Assembly: GCF_002760245.1 (NCBI RefSeq)
Contig: NZ_ASCA01000007.1
Span: 32,151 to 96,150 of the forward strand
Source: Streptococcus suis YS161
GTDB lineage: Bacteria; Bacillota; Bacilli; Lactobacillales; Streptococcaceae
DNA: 64,000 nt
Direction of reading: 5' to 3'
Position numbers and translations under genes: made by a program. The notes under the pieces were generated by a model that saw only the letters and a program-made list of their open reading frames with translations, did no database searches and was not told the DNA's origin. The number at the start of each line of letters is the position of its first letter. Within the stretch, counting starts at the first letter, position 1. This document shows, piece by piece, positions 27,148-37,254 of this stretch.

Positions 27148-28512
27148 CTATTGGACAAAATCTTTTTCTGTTTTAATCTCTAGTTTTTCCACATCTCGAC
27201 CTTGACTCCGTTTTATAATCACATCAAGATAATCAGCCAAGAAACTTCTCGGTGATGCTGCTTGCAAGGTCTGATAGGCTTGGCTAGGAAATACCATCTC
27301 TTCAAGCCAAGTCTGATCCAATTTTTCTCCTGAAAAATAAGCACGATTGGCTGGCATGATAAATTGTGAAATTGCATCTGCCGTCTCGCCATCATACCAA
27401 CGTTCATCGTTCAACACATTGTGGACCATGATGTCACTGGTATTGTCAAAGACGGTTTGTAAGTACTTTACGTGATCCTGCAAATTTGGATCACTAGGTT
27501 GGTGTTTTTCTGTCCACGAAGCCATATCAAGTTGAGTTTTTTGATAGCGAATGCTTGTATCATCAAGGCTCAATTGGCCGATAACAGCTGGGTAAATAGA
27601 AAATGCTCCATTGACCACTTCAGTATAGTTAACTTGTCCCAAGTCTTCCTTAACAATATTCTGAGAATGAGTGTGGCCTGAAAAACCAAATTGAATGCCA
27701 TATTGATTGAACAAGGCCTTCAAATCGGCAGCATTATCCAAAGTATAGCCTTTTGAGAGCATGGCATGCTGTTGCAAGACATTGTGATGAACAACAGGTA
27801 TCAAGCTCACTCCAGCTTCCTTGGCTGCCTGAAGCTGTACATCTATCCAATCCAAGGTCTCTTTTTTGATACGTCCATTTGTTGGAGGAGCTCCTTTACC
27901 GTAGCCGTCAGAGTAGATGTTACTGTCTATCATCAGAAACCAAGCATTGGAAAACGGCTTAGCCAGATAGCTCAATGAAGCTTTATCACGACTGCTAGCT
28001 TGTTGATAACCATGATCGTCAAATATATCTGAAAATTGCTGAGCGGTGACCTGATCCGTCCCTATCTGCTGGTCTCCTTTAAAGGCCCTAGCCCAACCAC
28101 TGGCAATATCATGGTTGCCAGGAATGACCAGAACCTCCGTTCCTTTTTCTTCAATCTGGGTAAAATACTGCGCCAATTCAACCATGCTCTGCTTTTCACC
28201 ATTGAGAGTCAAATCCCCACTGACTAGTAACAAGGACGGTTGCTCACGCTCAACCTGCTCAACCAAGGCCTCCATCCGCTCATTTCCATAACGTAAATCC
28301 TTGCCAGCAGCTGTTTTTTCGATATAGGATAAAGCCTCTCCATCATCAAATAAATCCTGTGACAAATAATGCAAATCTGTGATAATCCAAATTTTATCTT
28401 GGTCTCTTAGTTCAGCCTCGACATAGGATTGCTGATGCTGGCAAGCAATAGCAGACCAAATCAAAACAATGGCTGCAATAGCTCCTAGCAATAATACTAT
28501 TTTCTTCTTCAT
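27148..28512 (-). CDS. Surface-anchored metallophosphoesterase
   Basis: 454 aa calcineurin-like enzyme. N-terminal membrane anchor (IVLLLGAIAAIVLIWSAIAC; the Cys could be lipid-modified but the lipobox is poor), then the metal-binding motifs WIITDLHYLS, VSGDLTLNGEK, VIPGNHD, VVHHNVL and GFSGHTHSQNI. The substrate (nucleotide, phosphodiester or other) cannot be told. Preceded by the terminator of the flavoprotein gene, so separately transcribed. Confidence 0.87.
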   Translation of the reverse strand: MKKKIVLLLGAIAAIVLIWSAIACQHQQSYVEAELRDQDKIWIITDLHYLSQDLFDDGEALSYIEKTAAGKDLRYGNERMEALVEQVEREQPSLLLVSGDLTLNGEKQSMVELAQYFTQIEEKGTEVLVIPGNHDIASGWARAFKGDQQIGTDQVTAQQFSDIFDDHGYQQASSRDKASLSYLAKPFSNAWFLMIDSNIYSDGYGKGAPPTNGRIKKETLDWIDVQLQAAKEAGVSLIPVVHHNVLQQHAMLSKGYTLDNAADLKALFNQYGIQFGFSGHTHSQNIVKEDLGQVNYTEVVNGAFSIYPAVIGQLSLDDTSIRYQKTQLDMASWTEKHQPSDPNLQDHVKYLQTVFDNTSDIMVHNVLNDERWYDGETADAISQFIMPANRAYFSGEKLDQTWLEEMVFPSQAYQTLQAASPRSFLADYLDVIIKRSQGRDVEKLEIKTEKDFVQ

Positions 28513-28551
28513 ACCTTAAAAGTATATCATCTTAGATGAATGGCTACAATA

Positions 28552-28587
28552 CAAAAAGAGGAGCTAGACTGTAGCCAACCCCTCATA
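28552..28587 (-). terminator. Terminator of the flavocytochrome-like gene
   Basis: Minus strand: imperfect stem GAGGGGTTGGCTA / TAGCTCCTC followed by TTTTT, just past the stop at 28595. Confidence 0.7.
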
Positions 28588-28594
28588 TTAAAAT

Positions 28595-30109
28595 TTATTT
28601 CTTAGCAAATCCAGCTGCTTGTTCACCAGCCTGACGACCAAATACGATGATGTCTGCTACAGCATTACCACCAATACGGTTTTGACCATGAACACCACCA
28701 GTTACTTCACCAGCAGCATAAAGACCAGAAATTGCTGAACCATCTGTTTTCAATACTTCAGTATTGGTATTGATTTTCACACCACCCATTGTATGGTGAA
28801 CACCAGGTGCAACTTTAATGGCATGGTAAGAACCAGTATTCAAAGCATGGTCCATACCTGATGTACGACCAAATGCCGCATCATTCTTATCTGCTACAGC
28901 CTTGTTCCAAGTATCAAGTGTCGTTTGAAGTGTATCCGCAGGTAGGTCAATTTCCTTAGCCAAATCTGCAAGTGTAGCACCCGTTTTTACAAGACCTTTT
29001 TCTTCGTATTGAGCAATAGCTTTCACACGATCTTTCAAGGCATCATCAAAGATAACATAAGCATAGTTTGGCTCTAAGCTATTGATAGCCGCAGAAACTT
29101 TATCACGAGTTTCCAATTCGTTAACAAAACGCTCACCTTTTGAATTGACAAGGATAGCACCCTCACCACGAACAGCTTCCGTAATCAAGTAAGAAGTTTC
29201 TTGCTCAACAGTTGGGTGAATTTGGATTTGTTCCATATCAACAGTCGCAGCACCTTCTGATTCGGCAAGTACAATACCATCACCTGTTGAACCTTCTTGG
29301 TTAGTAGTGACATAACCTTCAAGTGCTGGATTGAATTTAGCAACCATATCTAAGTCCGCACCGAAACCACCTGTAGCCAATACAACTGCTTTTGCAGAAA
29401 CTTTCTTCGTTTCACCAGCAATCTTCACTTCAACACCTGTTACAACTCCATCTTTATCTTGAAGTTTCGTAACATCTGCATTTACAAAAATTGGTACTTC
29501 ACGTTCAACAAGATTGTGGTAAAGACCATTTACTAAGTAGCCACCAACAGCTGAACCATCTGCTGGACGGTGGGTACGTTTCTCACTCATACCACCAGTT
29601 GTAGTTAGATTGCTAAGAGTGATCCCCATTCCATCCAACCAGTCAATTGCACTAGCAGAATGATCTACAAGATAACGAAGTAGTTCAGGATCGTTTGTAC
29701 CCTTACCACCTTTAAGGGTTTCTTCGTAGAATTTATCGTTTGTATCAGCAATACCTTCTGCTTCTTGGAATTTAGTCTGTGAAGCATTCATACCAGCTGA
29801 TGATTTAGCCGTATTACCACCGATAACAGGCATTTTCTCCAAGAGAGCAACACTAGCACCAGCGTCTTTAGCTGAAATAGCTGCCGACATACCTGCACCA
29901 CCAGAACCAACGACGATAACATCATAGCTATCTTTCAACTCAGATGGATCTGTATAAACTTTCTCAGATGCACCTGAAACAGCTTCTTCTGAAGAAGATG
30001 AAGTTGAAGATGAGGATGTCGCTGTATTCTCAGACTTACCCCCACACGCTACTAAAAACACCACAGCAAGTAGACTCATTAGTAAGCCTAACCAAGCTTT
30101 CTTTTTCAT
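28595..30109 (-). CDS. FAD-dependent fumarate reductase/flavocytochrome c-like lipoprotein
   Basis: 504 aa. Lipobox LVACGG (Cys about 21), Ser/Thr/Glu-rich linker, then a FAD_binding_2 fold: DVIVVGSGGAGMSAAISAKD, GGNTAKSSAGMNASQ, active-site stretches KRTHRPADGSAVGG and QIHPTVEQE, C-terminal GGVHGQNRIGGNAVADIIVFGRQAG. No heme or FMN-attachment domain in the protein. Probably reduces an extracellular acceptor such as fumarate or urocanate; acceptor inferred only. ATG 30109 has GGAGG 6 nt upstream. Confidence 0.88.
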   Translation of the reverse strand: MKKKAWLGLLMSLLAVVFLVACGGKSENTATSSSSTSSSSEEAVSGASEKVYTDPSELKDSYDVIVVGSGGAGMSAAISAKDAGASVALLEKMPVIGGNTAKSSAGMNASQTKFQEAEGIADTNDKFYEETLKGGKGTNDPELLRYLVDHSASAIDWLDGMGITLSNLTTTGGMSEKRTHRPADGSAVGGYLVNGLYHNLVEREVPIFVNADVTKLQDKDGVVTGVEVKIAGETKKVSAKAVVLATGGFGADLDMVAKFNPALEGYVTTNQEGSTGDGIVLAESEGAATVDMEQIQIHPTVEQETSYLITEAVRGEGAILVNSKGERFVNELETRDKVSAAINSLEPNYAYVIFDDALKDRVKAIAQYEEKGLVKTGATLADLAKEIDLPADTLQTTLDTWNKAVADKNDAAFGRTSGMDHALNTGSYHAIKVAPGVHHTMGGVKINTNTEVLKTDGSAISGLYAAGEVTGGVHGQNRIGGNAVADIIVFGRQAGEQAAGFAKK

Positions 30110-30140
30110 GATAAACCTCCAATTTTTATCCGATATTAGT

Positions 30141-30169
30141 ATTATATAAGATTGTGAAATGTTTTTCAA
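30141..30169 (-). promoter_or_regulatory. Promoter of the flavocytochrome-like gene
   Basis: Minus strand: TTGAAA (30164-30169), 17-nt spacer, TATAAT (30141-30146). Confidence 0.75.
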
Positions 30170-30243
30170 TCTGTTTTGCAATATTTTTCACAAATATGAA
30201 CAAAAAAATGTATGATATTCGCTTCATACATTCTTAGAACTAT

Positions 30244-30693
30244 TTACTGCCCTTGAAGAGCTAGAAAATTCTCTATTTCAGATAGCGTTGCTTGACTCCC
30301 TTTACGAAGTATTCCAGATAATTTACCTGATTTATAGTAGGTTAAGCTAGGAACCGTAGCAAGACCTTGACTCTGTCGAAATTGTTGTATTTTTCCATTC
30401 GGATCCGACTCGCTATCTAAATAGTAGATAGTCGCATGTGATTGCTCTACTGCCTCTGTTAATTTAGGAACGAAGTCACGACAATAAGGACATGTCTCAC
30501 GACCTATGTATAATATAAATTCTTCCTCGTCTTGGATTTTTTGCTCCACTTCATCTATCGAAATAGCCTGATAACTCTTTACAGCCTTCACGTAGTCTGA
30601 TTCATTTGGTACAGCCGCTGATTGAGATAAAAAGAATGCCCCACCTACGACCAAAATAGCTAATAGCACTAGCAAAAAATACTTACGCCACAT
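30244..30693 (-). CDS. Membrane-anchored thioredoxin-like protein (CPYC)
   Basis: 149 aa. N-terminal anchor YFLLVLLAILVVGGAFFLS, then a thioredoxin fold with active site GRETCPYCRDF around residue 85 and cis-Pro loop ATVPSLTYY. Resembles bacteriocin-transport accessory/thioredoxin-like proteins. Redox partner not identifiable; tlpA-ccdA lie 1 kb away. Confidence 0.85.
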   Translation of the reverse strand: MWRKYFLLVLLAILVVGGAFFLSQSAAVPNESDYVKAVKSYQAISIDEVEQKIQDEEEFILYIGRETCPYCRDFVPKLTEAVEQSHATIYYLDSESDPNGKIQQFRQSQGLATVPSLTYYKSGKLSGILRKGSQATLSEIENFLALQGQ

Positions 30694-30715
30694 AATCCCT
30701 CCTCAAATACAGACA

Positions 30716-30742
30716 AAAAGCCCTTGTAAATAGGGCTTTTAA
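30716..30742 (-). terminator. rpsD terminator
   Basis: Stem AAAAGCCC / GGGCTTTT with 9-nt loop; minus-strand T-run after the stem. It lies 16 bases past the rpsD stop and just upstream of the thioredoxin-like gene. Confidence 0.88.
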
Positions 30743-30758
30743 AATATCTATACAAATC

Positions 30759-31370
30759 TTAGAGCATTTTGTTGTAGAATTCTACGACAAGAGCTTCGTT
30801 GATTTCTGGGTTGATTTCGTCGCGTTCTGGCAAGCGAGTCAATGAACCTTCAAGCTTTTCAGCATCGAATGATACGAAAGCTGGACGTCCAAGAGTTGCT
30901 TCAACAGCTTCAAGGATAGCTGGAACTTTGATTGACTTCTCACGAACTGAGATCACTTGACCAACTTCAACGCGGTATGAAGGGATGTCAACGCGTTTGC
31001 CGTCAACAAGGATATGACCGTGGTTTACGAATTGACGTGCTTGACGACGAGTAGTTGCCAAACCAAGACGGTAAACAACGTTGTCCAAACGACGCTCCAA
31101 AAGAAGCATGAAGTTGAAACCAAGAGTACCTTGTTTGATTTTAGTAGCTTGTACGAACAAGTTACGGAATTGTTTTTCACCTAAACCGTAAGAGAAACGC
31201 AATTTTTGTTTCTCAGCCAATTGCAAACCGTATTCTGACAATTTAGAACGGTTGTTTGGTCCGTGCTGACCCGGTACGTAGTTACGACGTGCCAATTCTT
31301 TACCTGTACCTGTCAATGACAAGCCAAGACGACGAGCTTGTTTCCAAGATGGTCCTGTATAACGTGACAT
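30759..31370 (-). CDS. rpsD: 30S ribosomal protein S4
   Basis: 203 aa primary 16S rRNA binding protein. [18 protein letters not shown] opening, S4 RNA-binding domain at [33 protein letters not shown] before ATG. It has its own promoter and a 258-nt leader. Confidence 0.98.
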   Translation of the reverse strand: MSRYTGPSWKQARRLGLSLTGTGKELARRNYVPGQHGPNNRSKLSEYGLQLAEKQKLRFSYGLGEKQFRNLFVQATKIKQGTLGFNFMLLLERRLDNVVYRLGLATTRRQARQFVNHGHILVDGKRVDIPSYRVEVGQVISVREKSIKVPAILEAVEATLGRPAFVSFDAEKLEGSLTRLPERDEINPEINEALVVEFYNKML

Positions 31371-31628
31371 AGTTATGTCCTCCTAAAAATAAAAATTTCC
31401 GTCATTTCGTTTCTCTTTTATTACGTCGTTAAGTCGGCTTGGCATACCTCAGTATAGCCTGCACCTCCTTGCCTAGTACTAAAAGGAAACAAAAAGACCT
31501 GTCTGTAGGAAATAACGTTTTAAGCAAACCTGATTCGTGCAGGAGGCCTTCATCGAAACAGCAACGATTACTCTTCTTGCTGACCTTCTGTTGACGAGCT
31601 TCATTTTGCCCTGCTGTTATTTCACACA
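31371..31628 (-). promoter_or_regulatory. Long rpsD 5' leader, probable S4 autoregulatory element
   Basis: About 258 nt between the predicted start point and the rpsD ATG with no convincing ORF, stop codons in all frames near the gene, and several self-complementary stretches (for example GCAGG / CCTGC arms around 31459 to 31620). S4 represses its own mRNA in other bacteria by binding a structured leader, so this is the likely role here. A TTG-started 66-codon frame crosses the leader but has no ribosome site. Confidence 0.6.
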
Positions 31629-31634
31629 AAGGTT

Positions 31635-31672
31635 AGTATAGCACAAAAAAAAGGCTCTGTAAAGCCTTTTTC
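31635..31672 (-). promoter_or_regulatory. rpsD promoter nested in the tlpA terminator
   Basis: Promoter, minus strand: TTTACA (31658-31663), 17-nt spacer, TATACT (31635-31640). The same bases form the tlpA terminator: AAAGGC / GCCTTT with loop TTTACAGA and a T8 tail, so the -35 hexamer is the hairpin loop and the T-tract is the spacer. Confidence 0.75.
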
Positions 31673-31679
31673 ATCGTTC

Positions 31680-32243
31680 TTATTGCATTTCTTCCAATAA
31701 TTCGACCAGCTTATCCTTTTGAACCTGTCCTGCAAAAGAAACCTTGAGGGTTCCATCACTATTGATGAGAATATGTGTCGGAAAAGCAGCAATACCAAAA
31801 TGTGTCATAGCCTGATTTTTTGTATCAAACAAGACTGGATAGGTCGCTCCTAACTCACTAGCCTTCTCCAAAATCTCATCCTTACTCACATCCGAAGGAT
31901 TGGTATTTCCAAACTCAGCATCCTCAGGTGATGTAATTGACAAAAAGACAAAATCTTCCTTATCCTTGTACTCTTGGTAAACTTCCTCCAATTCAGGAAT
32001 TTCCCTCTGACAAGGACCACACCAGGTTGCCCAAACATTGATGTAAATCTTTTTTCCCTTGTAATCCGCTAGATTGACATCATTTCCATCCTTATCCTTT
32101 AGGGAAAAATCTAGCGTGACTGGTTGATTGACCTGTAAAGTCGACTCAGTAGAAGACGGACTGACCAATGGTAAGAGAGAGCAGGCAGTCAAAACAAAGC
32201 AGGAAACAAGTAAGCAAACGACAATTGATACCAACTTTTTCAT
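31680..32243 (-). CDS. TlpA-like thioredoxin lipoprotein
   Basis: 187 aa. Lipobox LTAC (Cys about 21), redoxin fold with NVWATWCGPCQREIPEL active site and cis-Pro in IAAFPTHILI. Surface disulfide reductase, probably fed electrons by CcdA immediately upstream, as in streptococcal ccdA-etrx pairs; likely clients are methionine sulfoxide reductase or other surface proteins (inference). Confidence 0.9.
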   Translation of the reverse strand: MKKLVSIVVCLLVSCFVLTACSLLPLVSPSSTESTLQVNQPVTLDFSLKDKDGNDVNLADYKGKKIYINVWATWCGPCQREIPELEEVYQEYKDKEDFVFLSITSPEDAEFGNTNPSDVSKDEILEKASELGATYPVLFDTKNQAMTHFGIAAFPTHILINSDGTLKVSFAGQVQKDKLVELLEEMQ

Positions 32244-32261
32244 AAATAAATCCTTTCTATC

Positions 32262-32957
32262 CTACTGGAAAAAACGCACAAGATGTTGGAAGAAACCTGT
32301 TAAAATACTCAAGCCTATCAAGAGCAATAAATAGCCTGAAATACGCTTAGTCCAAGCCAAATAGTGCCGATTGTTCTTGAAGAAAGCCAACATTTTCTGA
32401 GAAAAGAAGGCAACCAAAATAAAGGGAAGAATAAAGCCAAGACAATAGACCAACAGCAAGATACCGCTCAACCAACCCTGCTGACTGCTAGCATAAATAA
32501 AAACAGATGCCAGAATAGGTCCTATACATGGAGTCCAAGAAAAACTAAAGGTAAAACCCATCAGGAAAGCTAGAAATGGAGTGACCTGTTTTCCTGCTTG
32601 GTACACCTTATTTTTAGCAGAAAATTCACGCTCTAACACGGGAATATTGAACCAACCCAACTGCAAAATTCCCATCAGAACAATCAATAGACCACTAATA
32701 ATCTGCAAGACTTGAGCATTTGCTTGTAAGACCCTACTCAGCAAACTAGAGGCAAATCCCAATAAGAAGAAGGTCAGAGCAATCCCAACTACAAAACTCA
32801 GCGTATTTACGAGAACCTTCTTCTCTCCCTCTTTCCCCTCAGCTCCACCTGCCAACAAACCAATGTAGATAGGGAGAATGGGCAGAACACAGGGTGATAA
32901 GAAAGACAAGAGCCCTTCTGCAAACAGAGCCAGAACTGTAAACCATTGAAATTCCAT
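32262..32957 (-). CDS. ccdA: CcdA thiol-disulfide transmembrane transporter
   Basis: 231 aa, six membrane segments. Conserved Cys in LSFLSPCVLPILPIYIG and in FSWTPCIGPILASVFIY, the pair that carries electrons across the membrane. Operon with the TlpA-like gene 18 bases downstream. Confidence 0.92.
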   Translation of the reverse strand: MEFQWFTVLALFAEGLLSFLSPCVLPILPIYIGLLAGGAEGKEGEKKVLVNTLSFVVGIALTFFLLGFASSLLSRVLQANAQVLQIISGLLIVLMGILQLGWFNIPVLEREFSAKNKVYQAGKQVTPFLAFLMGFTFSFSWTPCIGPILASVFIYASSQQGWLSGILLLVYCLGFILPFILVAFFSQKMLAFFKNNRHYLAWTKRISGYLLLLIGLSILTGFFQHLVRFFQ

Positions 32958-33015
32958 ATAAACTCCTTTCTATCTAGCTCAAAAGACAGTATTGAAAACG
33001 TTTTTATGTACTAAT

Positions 33016-33044
33016 ATTGTAACACACTGCTTTACCTTAGTCAA
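33016..33044 (-). promoter_or_regulatory. ccdA promoter
   Basis: Minus strand: TTGACT (33039-33044), 17-nt spacer, TACAAT (33016-33021). Confidence 0.75.
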
Positions 33045-33066
33045 TATATCGTTTTGTTAAATCATA

Positions 33067-33091
33067 CAAAAAAGCCTGCAATCACAGGCTT
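33067..33091 (-). terminator. Terminator after veg
   Basis: Stem AGCCTG / CAGGCT with 6-nt loop then T6 on the minus strand. Ends the gdpP-rplI-dnaC-veg cluster. Confidence 0.88.
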
Positions 33092-33097
33092 CCATTC

Positions 33098-33349
33098 CTA
33101 ATCCAAATAATGAATCAAAATCTTTTCTGTCAAAATGTCTGAGTAAGTATAGGATTCTACAAAAGTATTGTTTGGGTCTTCAAACTCTACGATAAAGAGA
33201 GACTGATAAACCTCCACAATACGCCCCTGCTTATTCTTCTCACGCTTACGGCCATTTTCAAGGGTCAACTCGACAATCTGTCCCTCATGATCCTTAATAT
33301 CCTGCTTGATCTGCTTCATTTTAGCAACATCTGTAAATGCATCACTCAT
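33098..33349 (-). CDS. Veg family protein
   Basis: 83 aa, MSDAFTDVAKMKQIKQDIKDHEGQIVEL..., the small SH3-like Veg protein found throughout Firmicutes; in Bacillus it affects biofilm formation through unknown means. Three bases behind dnaC. Confidence 0.85.
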   Translation of the reverse strand: MSDAFTDVAKMKQIKQDIKDHEGQIVELTLENGRKREKNKQGRIVEVYQSLFIVEFEDPNNTFVESYTYSDILTEKILIHYLD

Positions 33350-33352
33350 TCT

Positions 33353-34708
33353 CTATCCATCCTCTCTCTTGGAAATACTTGCAAATTTATTGTATTCTTT
33401 TTGGAACATCAGTTCCACGGTACCACGCGCACCGGAACGGTTTTTCTCGATGATAACTTCAACCGTATTATTGGGAATGCCGCCGTCTTCCTGCTCACCG
33501 CGCTCATAATAATCATCACGATACAAGAAGGCAACGATATCCGCATCCTGCTCGATAGATCCCGATTCACGAATATCAGATAGAACAGGTCTCTTATCCT
33601 GACGTTGCTCCACACCACGCGACAACTGACTGAGGGCGATAACAGGAACTTTCAATTCCTTGGCCAAAATCTTCAACTGACGGGAAATCTCTGAAACCTC
33701 TTGTTGCCGGTTTTCCCGACCTGTTCCCGTAATCAACTGAAGATAGTCAATCAAAATCAAGCCCAGATTCCCAGTCTCCTGGGCCAACTTCCGCGAACGC
33801 GAACGGATTTCCGTAATCTTGATACCTGGTGTATCATCAATATAGATACTAGCCCGAGCCAGGTTAGCTTGAGCCACCATGTACTTATTCCATTCTTCCT
33901 GCGTCAAATGCCCCGTACGAATAGCCCTCGAATTGATAACTCCCTCAGAAGCGAGCATACGGTCAACCAAGCTTTCTGCACCCATCTCCAAAGAGAAAAT
34001 AGCAACTGTCAAACCTAGTTTTGTACCGATATTTTGCGCAATATTGAGAGCAAATGCCGTCTTACCAACCGCAGGACGAGCCGCAAGAATAATCAACTCT
34101 TCCTCATGCAGACCCGTTGTCATAGCATCAAGAGCAGGATAGCCAGTTGCAATCCCTGTAATATCCGACGTCTGCTTAGCACGAGTTTCAAGGTTGTCAA
34201 AGTTGATATTCAAGACATCATCAATCCGCTTGAAACCACTTCGACTGGCTCCCTCACTGACATCAATCAAAGCTTTTTCAGCATTGGCAATAATGTCATC
34301 TGAACCATCCGCACCCTCATAAGCCTGATTAACTGCATCCGTCAAACGGGCAATCAGTTTACGGAGATTAGACTTTTCAGCAACAATCTTGGCATAGAAT
34401 TCCGCATTGGCTGCCGTCGGCACGGAACTAATGATTTCAGCCAAATAGGCCAAACCACCGATATTTTCCAAATCACCATGGTTCACTAAATAGTTACGCA
34501 TGGTAGTCGCATCAATTGCCTCATTTCTATCAGAAAGAGCAATCATAGCTTTAAAAATTAGCTTATGAGCATGTTTGAAAAAATCTTCAGCTTCGATGTA
34601 TTCACGAACGAAGACCAGCTTGCCTTCATCAAGGAAAATAGCTCCTAATACCGATTGTTCAGCTAGAATATCCTGCGGTTGCACCCGCAATTCATCCAAC
34701 TCTGCCAA
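33353..34708 (-). CDS. dnaC: Replicative DNA helicase
   Basis: 451 aa hexameric DnaB-type helicase (called DnaC in Firmicutes). N-terminal primase-interaction domain (QPQDILAEQSVLGAIFLDEG), RecA-like core with Walker A ARPAVGKTAFALN, Walker B LILIDYLQLI, and the arginine/loop region SDIRESGSIEQDADIV. Lies 31 bases behind rplI. Confidence 0.97.
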   Translation of the reverse strand: MAELDELRVQPQDILAEQSVLGAIFLDEGKLVFVREYIEAEDFFKHAHKLIFKAMIALSDRNEAIDATTMRNYLVNHGDLENIGGLAYLAEIISSVPTAANAEFYAKIVAEKSNLRKLIARLTDAVNQAYEGADGSDDIIANAEKALIDVSEGASRSGFKRIDDVLNINFDNLETRAKQTSDITGIATGYPALDAMTTGLHEEELIILAARPAVGKTAFALNIAQNIGTKLGLTVAIFSLEMGAESLVDRMLASEGVINSRAIRTGHLTQEEWNKYMVAQANLARASIYIDDTPGIKITEIRSRSRKLAQETGNLGLILIDYLQLITGTGRENRQQEVSEISRQLKILAKELKVPVIALSQLSRGVEQRQDKRPVLSDIRESGSIEQDADIVAFLYRDDYYERGEQEDGGIPNNTVEVIIEKNRSGARGTVELMFQKEYNKFASISKREDG

Positions 34709-34739
34709 GATCTCACCTCCTCACTGGCTAGATAAATAA

Positions 34740-35192
34740 TTAAGCTTCCTTAATACTCAAATTAATGATGCCTGTTACATCTTGATAGATTTTGACAGGA
34801 ACATCAATCAAACCAAGGGCGCGAATTGGGTGGTCTAATTGGATATGACGTTTGTCAATCTTAATACCAAATTGTTTTTCCAATTCTTCAGCAATTTTCT
34901 TGCTAGTGATAGAACCAAAGGTACGACCATCTGGACCAACTTTTTCGACAAATTTCACTAAAGTAGCTTCCTCAGCCAACTTAGCCTTGATAGCCTCTGC
35001 TTCTGCAATCATCTCTGCATGAGCCTTTTCCTTAGATTTTTCCTGACCACGAAGGGCGCTAATCGCTTGGTTTGTTGCTTCCTTAGCCAAATTTTTCTTA
35101 ATCAAGAAGTTTTGGGCGTAACCTGTTGGAACTTCCTTAATCTCACCCTTTTTACCTTGACCTTTAACATCTGCTAAAAAGATTACTTTCAT
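34740..35192 (-). CDS. rplI: 50S ribosomal protein L9
   Basis: 150 aa. N-terminal domain [21 protein letters not shown], long central helix rich in Ala/Glu/Lys, C-terminal rRNA-binding domain ([19 protein letters not shown]). AGGAG before ATG 35192; 10 bases after the gdpP stop. Confidence 0.97.
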   Translation of the reverse strand: MKVIFLADVKGQGKKGEIKEVPTGYAQNFLIKKNLAKEATNQAISALRGQEKSKEKAHAEMIAEAEAIKAKLAEEATLVKFVEKVGPDGRTFGSITSKKIAEELEKQFGIKIDKRHIQLDHPIRALGLIDVPVKIYQDVTGIINLSIKEA

Positions 35193-35202
35193 ATCTGTTC
35201 TC

Positions 35203-37164
35203 CTAATTTCCATTTATTTCTTCGCGGATTTTATCCGTCAACTTTTCACATACTTCTGCGATTGTCTGATCATATACCTGAGCGGCAGCCAGGTTAAAGT
35301 GGCCACCTCCGCCCATTTCTTCCATAATGCGTTGAACATTGATTTTACTATGACTCCTTGCAGAAATAGATACATACCCTTTGGTATTTCTTGTTACAAC
35401 GAATACCGCCTCAATTCCTGCCATGTCCAATATTGTATTGGCAGCCTTACTCGGAATAATATTATCGTATTCTTTAGTATCATCTGCACACGCAATAACA
35501 ACATTGGACTCAATTCTCTGCCCACTTAAAATTAGTTCATTGATTTGACGATATTCCTCAAAATCTGTCGCAGCAATCTGCTGGATTTCCAAGCTATCGC
35601 TACCACGAGTCCGCAAGTAACTAGCCACATCAAAAGTACGACTAGTCACACGAGAGGTGAAATTTTTTGTATCAAGCATAACCCCAGCCATCAATAAACT
35701 AGATTGAATGCGATTAAGTTTATGGTGTTTGTCATTCTGGAACTGAATTAATTCCGTTACTAACTCACTCGCAGAACTAGCACCACTCTCTATATAAGTC
35801 AAAACTGCATTATTTGGGAAATCTGTATCGCGACGATGATGATCAACCACCACAACCTGAGTAAATTGGTCATAGAAATCCTTATCCAAAGTCAAGCCAA
35901 TCTTTGAATGATCTACCATGATTAACAACGACTGGAAAGTGACCATCTTCATGGCTTCCTCAACCGTTAGCAAATTAGAACAATTTTCATCACTCAACTT
36001 CTTGATAGCACGTGCAATATCTGGTGCCATTTCATCAGGATTATAAACCGTATAGGCATTATTCATGATATTTTGGGCAAAATATTGCATCCCGACTGCT
36101 GAACCCAGAGCATCCATGTCCAAATTACGGTGTCCGACAACAAAGACAGCATCCACCGATTTTAGCTTATCAGATACGGCTGTCATCATAGCACGCGTTC
36201 GAGTACGAGTACGTTTTACTGATGAAGCTGAACCTCCGCCAAAGAAAAGCGGTTGCTTGCTCTCGTCATTTTCCTTGACAACCACCTGATCTCCGCCACG
36301 AACCTCAGCCATATTGAGATTTTGGAGCGCAACCTGTCCGATTTGGTGATGATTTTCATTACCATACGCCAATCCCATGCTCAAAGTCAAACCTAAATCT
36401 AACTTTTTAGCCTCCTCGCGGAACTTATCAATAACTGAAAATTTATTCTCTATCAATTTTTCCAACACAGCATAATCTGTAAAGAAATAGAATCGATCCA
36501 TTGTGCCGCGTCGGTAGTAGATACCGTAATCATGGCAAAATTCCGAAACAAATTGAGCCAAGAAGGAATTGACTTGGCTAATCTGTGAATCAGATACCGT
36601 GTCCTCGAGTTCATCATAATTATCAACTGAAATAATCCCTATAACAGGACGGCTTCCGATCAAACTATTTGTCGCTGAATACTCTGTCGACGCATCAAAA
36701 AAGTAAAATAACCCTTGATCAAAATCAACGTTAACAGCGTATCTCTTGCCTGAAAAGTTTGCATAAATTCGCTCCTCATCCAGACCAACGTCAATAATTT
36801 CACGTAGTTTTTTTTGATCAAACTCACCATTTTCTTGAGCAAAAATCAGCTCAGCAAAGGGATTAAACCATTCTACCTGATTACTATCTGGTCGAACTTT
36901 GATAACTCCCACTGGCATTTTATCCAAGAGCATCATCAAACCAGAATTGGCCTGATTATTGAGATATTCAATCTGTTCTATCTCACTAAATTCATAAGAA
37001 TGTTTTTGATAAATAAACAGCGCAATCAACACCAATAGGCTGATGAGTAGCGCAAAAACTGTACTGGCACCAATTGGAAAAAATCGGTGGACAAGAGCCA
37101 CCAACCCAAATAAAATGACACCTATCATGACAAAGTGAATTGTCGAAAATCGAAATCTTTTCAT
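35203..37164 (-). CDS. gdpP: GdpP cyclic-di-AMP phosphodiesterase
   Basis: 653 aa. Two N-terminal membrane segments, degenerate PAS domain (about 70-150), degenerate GGDEF (about 170-300, seen in [13 protein letters not shown]), and a DHH/DHHA1 phosphodiesterase with [38 protein letters not shown] and [11 protein letters not shown]. Hydrolyses c-di-AMP and so influences osmolyte balance, wall stress and beta-lactam tolerance. ATG 37164 has AGAGG 6 nt upstream; a GTG precedes it. Confidence 0.95.
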   Translation of the reverse strand: MKRFRFSTIHFVMIGVILFGLVALVHRFFPIGASTVFALLISLLVLIALFIYQKHSYEFSEIEQIEYLNNQANSGLMMLLDKMPVGVIKVRPDSNQVEWFNPFAELIFAQENGEFDQKKLREIIDVGLDEERIYANFSGKRYAVNVDFDQGLFYFFDASTEYSATNSLIGSRPVIGIISVDNYDELEDTVSDSQISQVNSFLAQFVSEFCHDYGIYYRRGTMDRFYFFTDYAVLEKLIENKFSVIDKFREEAKKLDLGLTLSMGLAYGNENHHQIGQVALQNLNMAEVRGGDQVVVKENDESKQPLFFGGGSASSVKRTRTRTRAMMTAVSDKLKSVDAVFVVGHRNLDMDALGSAVGMQYFAQNIMNNAYTVYNPDEMAPDIARAIKKLSDENCSNLLTVEEAMKMVTFQSLLIMVDHSKIGLTLDKDFYDQFTQVVVVDHHRRDTDFPNNAVLTYIESGASSASELVTELIQFQNDKHHKLNRIQSSLLMAGVMLDTKNFTSRVTSRTFDVASYLRTRGSDSLEIQQIAATDFEEYRQINELILSGQRIESNVVIACADDTKEYDNIIPSKAANTILDMAGIEAVFVVTRNTKGYVSISARSHSKINVQRIMEEMGGGGHFNLAAAQVYDQTIAEVCEKLTDKIREEINGN

Positions 37165-37231
37165 CACTAACCTCTGCCTGCCATTCTACCACAAATCACA
37201 AGAAATTGCTAGTTTTCGCTAGCACGCATAA

Positions 37232-37254
37232 GAAAAGAACAGCCTTAGTGACTG
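37232..37254 (-). terminator. mnmG terminator
   Basis: Minus strand: GGACAG / CTGTTC with 8-nt loop then TTTTCTT; overlaps the mnmG stop codon. Confidence 0.7.

Noticed and set aside
31429..31629. 66-codon TTG-started frame in the rpsD leader
   Set aside because: No ribosome site and it covers only structured leader RNA.
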